From Erysipelotrichaceae bacterium NK3D112 (GTDB lineage Bacteria; Bacillota_I; Bacilli_A; Erysipelotrichales; Erysipelotrichaceae), in assembly GCA_000701725.1 (NCBI GenBank), contig JNJQ01000009.1:30002-94001 (forward strand): a DNA stretch of 64,000 nt. The letters are read 5' to 3'. The notes under the pieces are model-generated. The model saw nothing but the letters and a program-made list of their open reading frames with translations. It did not search any database and was not told where the DNA came from. Position numbers and translations under genes: made by a program. Positions 44,484 through 51,415 of the stretch are shown here, piece after piece. The stretch's first letter is position 1. Every line of letters begins with the position of its first letter.

Positions 44484-45173
44484 ATGCTGCATATATTCGA
44501 TTCAATCCGCGGAATCAGTTTCGCGGCGGTTCTGATCAAGCTGCTGCTTGCCTTTGCGATCGGGACAATCATCGGTCTTGAACGCTCTTATCACAATAAA
44601 CCGGCAGGCTTCCGCACCCATATCCTGGTTGTGCTCGGCGCATCCATCGCCTCTTTGACCGGCATTTATCTCTATGTCGGACTGAATCTTCCCACAGATG
44701 TGTCCCGCATCGCGGCGGGCGTGGTTACCGGTCTTGGCTTCATCGGCGCCGGCACGATCATCGTTACCCGCAAACTGAAAGTGAAAGGTCTGACCACCGC
44801 GGCCGGCTTATGGACCTCAGGCCTGATCGGTCTGGCGGTCGGTTCCGGCTTCTATGAGGGCGGAATTCTCGGCACACTCATGGTGATTCTGGTTGAAACT
44901 TATTTCAATTCACTCCGCTCGAAAATCCGTCACGCACCGGAATTTGAAATTGCGCTGAGCTATTATCACCGCGAGGATCTGGACCGTGTCATGCGCTATT
45001 GCAAGGATCACAGCACCGTGATTACCGATCTGCGGATCACCGGGTCCAAGGACTCACAGACTGCGATGTACAATGCGCTGATCACACTGAAATCTGACAA
45101 TGATCTTGATCAGGAGGAATTCGCATCACAGATCGAGCACATGAGCGGAATCATTTCGGCACAATTGATCTGA
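44484..45173 (+). CDS. MgtC/SapB-family membrane protein (paralogue)
   Basis: This 229-residue paralogue of the preceding gene has the MgtC core LLLAFAIGTIIGLERSYHNK and GLGFIGAGTIIVTRK. LTTAAGLWTSGLIGLAVGSGFY and a cytoplasmic C-terminal domain follow. GGGAGG precedes the start. The two genes form an operon, so the proteins may assemble together. Confidence 0.9.
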   Translation: MLHIFDSIRGISFAAVLIKLLLAFAIGTIIGLERSYHNKPAGFRTHILVVLGASIASLTGIYLYVGLNLPTDVSRIAAGVVTGLGFIGAGTIIVTRKLKVKGLTTAAGLWTSGLIGLAVGSGFYEGGILGTLMVILVETYFNSLRSKIRHAPEFEIALSYYHREDLDRVMRYCKDHSTVITDLRITGSKDSQTAMYNALITLKSDNDLDQEEFASQIEHMSGIISAQLI

Positions 45174-45180
45174 ATACGAA

Positions 45181-45208
45181 AGTCATGCGCCATCTGCATG
45201 GCTTTTAT
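45181..45208 (+). terminator. Terminator after the MgtC pair
   Basis: AGTCATGC and GCATGGCT pair (one G-T) around a 7-base loop and are followed by TTTTAT. Confidence 0.6.
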
Positions 45209-45289
45209 ATACGGTCAAAGTGTATGAAAGCTCAAAGCAATGTAGAATAATGGTTAGAATTCAGGGACAGACGGAAAGGGAATCTGATC

Positions 45290-45466
45290 ATGGAAGAAAC
45301 AATCATAACGGCGGGGTCTGTTTTCAATAGTGCCCCGGAAACATTTATCCAGAACAGCTTTTACCTGTATATCCGGAATGTGACAGCCGACCTGCAGGTT
45401 CTGAAGGCTGTCGGCGAACTGGTCAGTATGATGATTGAGGAGGATGCGAAAAAAGCCAATGCATGA
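45290..45466 (+). CDS. Hypothetical 58-residue protein
   Basis: This small frame begins MEETIITAGSVFNSAPETF and ends EEDAKKANA. GGAAAGGG lies about 10 bases upstream. Its end overlaps the start of the leucine-rich-repeat gene, giving likely coupled translation. It has a central helix-prone stretch (ADLQVLKAVGELVSMMIEE). No family is recognised. Confidence 0.45.
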   Translation: MEETIITAGSVFNSAPETFIQNSFYLYIRNVTADLQVLKAVGELVSMMIEEDAKKANA

Positions 45467-45971
45467 TTTCTGGTACAAACACGCGGACAATGAAACCTAT
45501 ATGGTGCAGTTTTACAAAGGCGATGACAAGAGGGTGGAAATCCCGGATTCCTATTACGGATGTCCGGTTTCCGTATTGATGGATGATATTTTCAAGAACC
45601 ACACCGAAATCGAGGAGGTGATCCTGCCGGACACGCTCACCGACATCGGCGGTTTCGTGTTTGACGGCTGCACATCTTTGAAACAGATTGAACTTCCGTC
45701 CTCACTGCATACATTCTGGCAGTATGCCTTTGTCAGATCATCCTTTGAGGAACTGGTCATTCCTGAACATGTTAAGATCATTCCGCCGTTCTGTTTCAAG
45801 GACTGCCATCATCTGAAAAGGGTCACCTTCCTGGCGGATCAACTGAAAATCATGTCGAACGCATTTCTGGACTGTCATGAACTTGAGGAGGTTCATGTGC
45901 CTTCAGATCTGCAGGTGCATCCGCTGGCATTTAAAAATTGTACAAATACAAAAATCGTTAAGAAGCACTGA
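45459..45971 (+). CDS. BspA-type leucine-rich-repeat protein, short
   Basis: This ~170-residue protein is built of LRR_5 repeats: IEEVILPDTLTDIGGFVF, LKQIELPSSLHTFWQYAF, FEELVIPEHVKIIPPFCF and LKRVTFLADQLKIMSNAF, then LEEVHVPSDL. There is no signal peptide, so it is probably intracellular, unlike surface BspA proteins. The start is uncertain. ATG at 45459 follows AGGAGG by 15 bases, while another ATG (45444) touches it. Confidence 0.7.
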   Translation: MHDFWYKHADNETYMVQFYKGDDKRVEIPDSYYGCPVSVLMDDIFKNHTEIEEVILPDTLTDIGGFVFDGCTSLKQIELPSSLHTFWQYAFVRSSFEELVIPEHVKIIPPFCFKDCHHLKRVTFLADQLKIMSNAFLDCHELEEVHVPSDLQVHPLAFKNCTNTKIVKKH

Positions 45972-46034
45972 AGATAACTAACATACTGTCATCAAAGTTC
46001 CAACGCTGTCAATGACAAAAACGGTAATTGATTT

Positions 46035-46625
46035 ATGAACCATAACGTCAATGCCATAATACAGTTAATGCATTACAATACGGATTTTGGTAACAACCTC
46101 TGCAGCATCCTGGATCGTCTGGGATGTTCCAGAAAAGATCTGGCGGATGTGACGGGCCTTTCCAGAGCGTCCATTTCCAGATACTGCAATTCCCAGCGCC
46201 TGCCACGGAATGAAGGGAGATCACTCGGACAGCTGATTGACGGTATTGTCAGTCTGGCTGAAAAACTCCAGGCAGATGGTCTTGACCGCAAAACGGTTGA
46301 AGACCTGCTCAGGGTAACTGATAAGAAAGATGATTTCGAAGTGATTCGGAACAATTTCAACCTGCTGACATCACAGCTGGATGTCAATTATCATAAGCTG
46401 GCCGGCTATCTGAATTATGACCCGTCCTTCCTGTCGCGGATCCGCTCAGGAACCCGCAGGCCGTATGATGTCGAACATTTCGTGCACGGTGTCGGAGAAT
46501 ATTGTGCAGAAAGGTGTTCCAATCCCGCTTTCAGGAAAAAGCTCTGTTCCCTGATCGGTGTCAGACAGGCAAAAACAGCTGACATCTCCTCTGAGGTCAG
46601 CACCTGGCTTCAGCAGAAACAGTGA
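46035..46625 (+). CDS. HTH-domain protein with two XRE-like modules
   Basis: This 196-residue protein has an N-terminal helix-turn-helix (ILDRLGCSRKDLADVTGLSR, ~28-47). A second, similar module (QLDVNYHKLAGYLNYDPSFL, ~112-131) is followed by SRIRSGTRRPY. It should bind DNA, but the target is unknown. No convincing ribosome binding site precedes the ATG, so the start is tentative. It is not in an operon. Confidence 0.72.
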   Translation: MNHNVNAIIQLMHYNTDFGNNLCSILDRLGCSRKDLADVTGLSRASISRYCNSQRLPRNEGRSLGQLIDGIVSLAEKLQADGLDRKTVEDLLRVTDKKDDFEVIRNNFNLLTSQLDVNYHKLAGYLNYDPSFLSRIRSGTRRPYDVEHFVHGVGEYCAERCSNPAFRKKLCSLIGVRQAKTADISSEVSTWLQQKQ

Positions 46626-46633
46626 TTTCATTT

Positions 46634-46662
46634 GGATTCCGCTCAGTCCGGAATCCATTTTT
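46634..46662 (+). terminator. Terminator after the HTH gene
   Basis: GGATTCCG and CGGAATCC form a perfect stem with a short loop, followed by ATTTTTC. Confidence 0.75.
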
Positions 46663-46710
46663 CATGTATTCATGTATTATTGTTAATAGGAATAAACAGA
46701 AGGAGACATC

Positions 46711-48465
46711 ATGGATAAGGAGCTGAAAAGCCAGCAGATGAGAAAGCTGGCACCTGAACTTGATCCGTTAAGAATCGGAACAGGCTGGAAGCCGGAGGAG
46801 TTATCACTTCCCCAGGTCATCATCGAAAGCACATTCGGTGATTCCCACCCGGGCAGCGGCCATCTGGACAAGCTGGTTGAAGCCGCCAGAAAAGGCGTGA
46901 AAGACGCGGGCGGTCATGGCGCCAGATACTATTGCACGGATATGTGCGACGGCGAAAGCCAGGGCACGGACGGAATCAACTATTCACTTGTCAGCCGTGA
47001 AATGATTGCCAACATGATCGAAATCCAGGCAAACGCGACACCGTTTGACGCGGGTGTGTTCATCGCAAGCTGCGATAAGGGAATGCCGGGCAACCTCATC
47101 GGTATGGCACGTGTGGACATTCCTTCGGTTGTTGTGACAGGCGGCACCATGTGCGCGGGACCTGAGCTGCTGACTCTTAACGAACTCGGCTATTACAGTG
47201 CGAGATATGAACGCGGTGAAATTTCAAAGGAAAGACTGGAATGGGCAAAGCGCAATGCATGCCCGGGCTGCGGAGCGTGCTCATTCATCGGCACCGCCTC
47301 AACCATGCAGATCATGGCGGAAGCACTCGGCCTTTCACTGCCCGGATCAGCTCTGCTTCCTGCCGACAGTCCGGATCTGAGTGATTACGCATACAGAGCG
47401 GGAAAGCGCGCCGTTGAACTGGCATATGAGGGTACAAAGCCTTCGGATATCGTGACTCTGGAAAGCTTCGAAAATGCGATCCTTGTCCATGCGGCAATTT
47501 CAGGCTCCACCAATTCCCTGCTGCATCTGCCGGCACTTGCCCATGAATTCGGCATTGAAATCGACGGTGACACCTTTGACAGACTGCACCGCGGCGCAAG
47601 ATATCTTCTTGATCTGAGACCGACCGGAAAATGGCCGGCGGAAGTCTTCTATTATGCGGGCGGCGTGCCTGCCATCATGGAGGAGATCAAAGGACATCTC
47701 CACCTTGACGCAATGACCGTCACCGGAAAGACAGTCGGTGAAAATCTGCAAGAACTGAAACAGAACGGCTTCTATGAAAAGTGCCAGAAATGGCTGGACA
47801 GATTCAATGAGAAATACGGACTTTCCCTGACGAAAGAGGATATCATCCGTCCTTATGACAAGGCGATCGGCTGTGATGGCTCCATCGCTGTTCTCAAGGG
47901 AAACCTCGCTCCTGAAGGCGCGGTCATCAAGCACACCGCATGTCCGAAGGAAATGTTCAATGTCGTTCTGAACGCAAGACCGTTTGACTCCGAAGAGGAA
48001 TGCCTTGATGCGGTTCTTCATCACAAGGTGAATCCGGGCGATGCCGTGTTTATCCGCTATGAAGGTCCGAAGGGTTCCGGCATGCCGGAAATGTTCTATA
48101 CATCCGAAGCGATCAGCTCCGATCCCGAACTGGGCAGATCGATTGCCCTGATCACGGACGGCAGATTCTCCGGCGCCTCCACCGGCCCGGTAATCGGCCA
48201 CTGTTCACCGGAAGCGATGAGCGGCGGACCGATCGCACTGGTTGAGGAAGGGGATCTGATTGAGATCAATATTCCCGAAAGAAAACTCAACATCATCGGT
48301 GTGAAGGGTGAAAGGAAAACGGCTGAGGAAATGGATGAAATTCTGAAAGAGAGAAAACAGAATTACATTCCTCATCATTCCAAATATAAAAAAGGCGCTC
48401 TGAGACTGTTTGCGGAACATGCCGCAAGCCCGATGAAAGGCGCATATCTCGATTTTGATGATTGA
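46711..48465 (+). CDS. IlvD/Edd-family Fe-S dehydratase
   Basis: This 584-residue dehydratase has Cys motifs consistent with Fe-S binding: ASCDKGMPGN and CPGCGACSFIGTASTMQ. The C-terminal ITDGRFSGASTGPVIGHCSPEA is the IlvD/Edd signature. It could be dihydroxy-acid dehydratase (branched-chain amino acid synthesis) or a sugar-acid dehydratase. No other ilv gene of the classical pathway is near, so sugar-acid dehydration is at least as likely. AAGGAG precedes the ATG. Confidence 0.88.
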   Translation: MDKELKSQQMRKLAPELDPLRIGTGWKPEELSLPQVIIESTFGDSHPGSGHLDKLVEAARKGVKDAGGHGARYYCTDMCDGESQGTDGINYSLVSREMIANMIEIQANATPFDAGVFIASCDKGMPGNLIGMARVDIPSVVVTGGTMCAGPELLTLNELGYYSARYERGEISKERLEWAKRNACPGCGACSFIGTASTMQIMAEALGLSLPGSALLPADSPDLSDYAYRAGKRAVELAYEGTKPSDIVTLESFENAILVHAAISGSTNSLLHLPALAHEFGIEIDGDTFDRLHRGARYLLDLRPTGKWPAEVFYYAGGVPAIMEEIKGHLHLDAMTVTGKTVGENLQELKQNGFYEKCQKWLDRFNEKYGLSLTKEDIIRPYDKAIGCDGSIAVLKGNLAPEGAVIKHTACPKEMFNVVLNARPFDSEEECLDAVLHHKVNPGDAVFIRYEGPKGSGMPEMFYTSEAISSDPELGRSIALITDGRFSGASTGPVIGHCSPEAMSGGPIALVEEGDLIEINIPERKLNIIGVKGERKTAEEMDEILKERKQNYIPHHSKYKKGALRLFAEHAASPMKGAYLDFDD

Positions 48466-48470
48466 TGAAG

Positions 48471-48498
48471 GGAAGCGGTGAAAGCCGCTTCCTTTTTA
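48471..48498 (+). terminator. Terminator of the IlvD/Edd gene
   Basis: GGAAGCGG and CCGCTTCC form a perfect 8-base stem with a short loop, followed by TTTTT. Confidence 0.85.
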
Positions 48499-48554
48499 TG
48501 CATTTGACGCTTCATCCGCACATTCTTCTGTTAAGATCGAAAAAAGGACACAGT

Positions 48555-49598
48555 ATGATTCTGGATCTGATGACATTGCTGTTTTACGGTCTTCTGTTCT
48601 TTCATGGCAAAGAAGAAACACCTCTGAAACAGAATGAAAAGCCATGGTTAAGCAAAACGTGCGGACAGTGCATGAAAGGGTGGTTTTCCATTGCCATCAT
48701 TTTTCATCATCTTTCCCAGCGCACGGGGGATGGTTATGTCTTCCGTCATTTTCTGTTTGCCGGTGTGTTCTGTGTCTCCTGCTTTCTTTTTTATTCAGGC
48801 TATGGCCTGATGAAAAGCTGTCTGTCAAAACCGGATTATGAAAAGCATTATCTGAGAAAAAGAATTCTTCCCGTGCTGGTTCCGTTTGTGATTTACAACA
48901 TCATTTTATGGTTTGTATATCGTTATGAAGGAACAGTCTACAGCTTTGCGGATTTTATTTACGGCCTTTCACGCGGAGAGCCGATGGCGATCTTCTCCTG
49001 GTATGTATATTTCATTCTGCTGTTCTATGGAGTATTTTACGGATTGATGAAAATCTGCCGCAAAGATGCGAAAAAGATGATCCGCGGTGCAATCGTGTTC
49101 AATGTGATCTGGATTGTCTTCTGCTTTTTGCGGGGATTTGGCGTCTGGTGGTACAACACAGCCCATATCATCATATTCGGTATGTATTACGGTGCCTTTG
49201 AGGATCAGTGCGACGCATGGATCAGATCAAACCGCAGCCGGATTGTTCCGATATGCTCAATTGCTGTGCTGGTGTGTTCATGGCTGCCCTATGTCATTCC
49301 ATGGTTCATCCAGCTGCCGGTATTTATCATCAGCACCGTCTGCTTCACATTATCGATGATCGCGTTACTGATGAAACGTATGCCGTGCAATCGTGCATTG
49401 ATGTTTCTCGGCTCCGTCTCTTATGAGCTGTATCTGGTCCATGAGCTGTTCATCCTGCTGTTTCGGGGAAAGCATATATACATCGCCTCGGATACGCTGT
49501 GGATTGCGGCGGTGCTGATCTGTTCGCTCCTTGCAGCATACCTTTTCAAATGTATGCTTGCGCCTTTGAAAGTCCGCATTCGCAGGCAGAACGGCTGA
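48555..49598 (+). CDS. Acyltransferase-3 family membrane protein
   Basis: This 347-residue protein has about ten hydrophobic helices. The conserved motif near the N-terminus, GWFSIAIIFHHLSQR, carries the family His, followed by FLFAGVFCVSCFLFYSGYGLM. The C-terminal FLGSVSYELYLVHELF is also typical. Such enzymes O-acetylate or acylate surface polysaccharides. The start at MILDLMTLL has an AAGGA site. A longer upstream frame overlaps the terminator and is rejected. Confidence 0.8.
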   Translation: MILDLMTLLFYGLLFFHGKEETPLKQNEKPWLSKTCGQCMKGWFSIAIIFHHLSQRTGDGYVFRHFLFAGVFCVSCFLFYSGYGLMKSCLSKPDYEKHYLRKRILPVLVPFVIYNIILWFVYRYEGTVYSFADFIYGLSRGEPMAIFSWYVYFILLFYGVFYGLMKICRKDAKKMIRGAIVFNVIWIVFCFLRGFGVWWYNTAHIIIFGMYYGAFEDQCDAWIRSNRSRIVPICSIAVLVCSWLPYVIPWFIQLPVFIISTVCFTLSMIALLMKRMPCNRALMFLGSVSYELYLVHELFILLFRGKHIYIASDTLWIAAVLICSLLAAYLFKCMLAPLKVRIRRQNG

Positions 49599-49627
49599 AA
49601 ACGATTTCAAAATTTTCAGAAAATGTG

Positions 49628-49656
49628 TTGACGCGTCTGAAAACTTCATGTAGGAT
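49628..49656 (+). promoter_or_regulatory. Promoter of T-box leader 1
   Basis: TTGACG and TAGGAT are spaced 17 bases apart, just before the T-box leader. Confidence 0.7.
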
Positions 49657-49663
49657 AACGTCA

Positions 49664-49953
49664 ATATCGAAATGCGAAGACGGGGAGAAAAGCTGAACCG
49701 GATGTATCACAAAGAGAGATGCCGTACGGTGCGAGGCATTGATGCAGATTCAGTACACTGGCCCCACAGCAGCGAGACTGAAAAGAAATGAGTAGGTCAA
49801 GCCGGAAGCTTTCCGTTAAAAAAAGCGCGGTTCGCCGTTGTCGGCCGACCGTATGAGGTGGCATACCAATGCAAAGAGAGTGGTACCGCGGAAGAAGATT
49901 GATCAGCTTTCGTCTCTCGGGACAGCAGTCCTGATGAAGATGAAGGCTTTTTT
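49664..49953 (+). ncRNA. T-box leader 1, specifier CTG (Leu)
   Basis: The canonical T-box AGAGTGGTACCGCGG is at 49877-49891. A terminator follows, in which AGCTTTCGTCT (49905-49915) pairs along 11 bases with AGATGAAGGCT (49938-49948) before a T run. The stem I distal loop GGTGCGAGGCAT is recognisable near 49730. By alignment with the other two leaders, the specifier triplet is CTG at 49758-49760, followed by a purine. TGGT in the T-box expects a discriminator A, as in tRNA-Leu. Uncharged tRNA-Leu should switch on the next two genes. Confidence 0.85.
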
Positions 49954-50005
49954 GATATCACAGGATTGAACAGTTGTACGCAGAATGAAATCGGGAGGGC
50001 AATTC

Positions 50006-51415
50006 ATGAGTACAGTACGTATGAGCGATGTGACACTGAAACAGGAAGCAGGCAAGGCGCTTTCCTTCAAGGAGAAGGTGGAGCTTGTCAGACTTCTTGA
50101 CAGACTGAAGACAGATGTCATTGAAATCGGAGTCATCGAACAGGAAAAGGCGGACAGTCTGTTCATCAAAACTGCCGCGGATGCCGTGACCCAGAGCACG
50201 CTTGCGGTTGAAACAGGCTGCGCGAAGGAAGATATTGACCGCACATGGAACGCGCTGAAGAATGCGCCTTCCGCCAGACTGCAGATCAACGTGCCGGTAT
50301 CTCTGGTACAGATGGAATATCTCTATCATAAAAAACCGGAAGCGATGAAGCAGGATGTCATGGCGGCGGTCGCTTATGCGAAGACACTGTGCAGTGAAGT
50401 TGAATTCATTGCGTCGGATGCGGCCAGAAGCGAGCGTGATTTCCTTTATGACATCATCAATTCCGCAATTGAGGCGGGAGCGGATGTCATCACCATTGCC
50501 GATACGGCCGGTGAAAGCATGCCCGATGAATTCGCTGCATTTATCAAGGATGTCAAAGCCAATGTGCCGGCTTTGGAAAAGGTGATTCTCGGTGCGATGG
50601 TCACGGATGAGCTGACCATGGCCGATGCCTGTCTTGCACAGTCGATTCTCAGCGGTGTCAGGGAAGTCAAGGCTTCCATTTATCCGCAGAATACCGCTTC
50701 ACTGAAAAACCTCGCTGCCATTATGGCAAAGAAGGGAAGCACCAAAGGCTTTACGATGAATGTGCGCTCCGTGGAAATGAAGCGTCTGTACGATCAGGCC
50801 GCCCGCATGTTCACGGAAACCCGTTCGAAGAATTCCCCCTTTGACAGCGGTGTCAGAGAGGATGTCAGCGGCAGGGTGTTCACAAAGAATGATGATCTTG
50901 CGGCAATTGTGAATGAGACCAAGAGACTCGGCTATGATCTTTCCGAAGAGGATCAGATCCGTGTGTATGTCGAATTCATGCGTCTGGCCGGCACAAAGGA
51001 AGTGATCACCTCACCGGAAATCGATGTGATCGTGGCTTCCTATGCGCTTCAGGTGCCGCCTGCTTATGCACTGGCGGAATATATCATCAACGCGTCCAAT
51101 GTTTTCTCGGCAAGCGCCCATATCCGTCTTAAGAAAAACGGCGAGGTTATGGAAAGCGTTGCCCTTGGAGACGGTCCGGTCGATGCCTCATTCCTGGCGA
51201 TTGAGCAGATTGCCGGCGTTCATTATGAGCTGGATGATTTCCAGATCAGAGCAGTCACGGAAGGACGTGAGGCGATGGGTGAGGCGTTAGTCAAACTCAG
51301 AGTCGGCGGAAAGATCTATTCCGGCCGCGGTCTTTCAACGGATATCATCGGCTCATCCATCAGCGCCTATATCAACGCGCTGAACAAGATTGTCTATGAG
51401 GAGGAAAATGAATGA
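50006..51415 (+). CDS. LeuA-like (isopropylmalate synthase family) protein lacking catalytic residues
   Basis: This is a 469-residue protein. GGAGGG lies 6 bases before the ATG at 50006. The N-terminal barrel resembles LeuA: VIEIG, then FIASDAARSERDFLYDII and ITIADTAGESMPDEF. A C-terminal LeuA-dimer regulatory domain contains GDGPVDASFLAIE. However, the TLRDG motif reads TLKQE (Lys12, Gln13), the HxHND metal site reads AMVTD (197-201), GERAGN reads YPQNTA and SGIHQD reads SGVRED. Metal-binding Asp, both His and the second catalytic His are thus absent. It may be a regulatory or scaffold protein that senses leucine. Co-translated with the next gene. Confidence 0.82.
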   Translation: MSTVRMSDVTLKQEAGKALSFKEKVELVRLLDRLKTDVIEIGVIEQEKADSLFIKTAADAVTQSTLAVETGCAKEDIDRTWNALKNAPSARLQINVPVSLVQMEYLYHKKPEAMKQDVMAAVAYAKTLCSEVEFIASDAARSERDFLYDIINSAIEAGADVITIADTAGESMPDEFAAFIKDVKANVPALEKVILGAMVTDELTMADACLAQSILSGVREVKASIYPQNTASLKNLAAIMAKKGSTKGFTMNVRSVEMKRLYDQAARMFTETRSKNSPFDSGVREDVSGRVFTKNDDLAAIVNETKRLGYDLSEEDQIRVYVEFMRLAGTKEVITSPEIDVIVASYALQVPPAYALAEYIINASNVFSASAHIRLKKNGEVMESVALGDGPVDASFLAIEQIAGVHYELDDFQIRAVTEGREAMGEALVKLRVGGKIYSGRGLSTDIIGSSISAYINALNKIVYEEENE

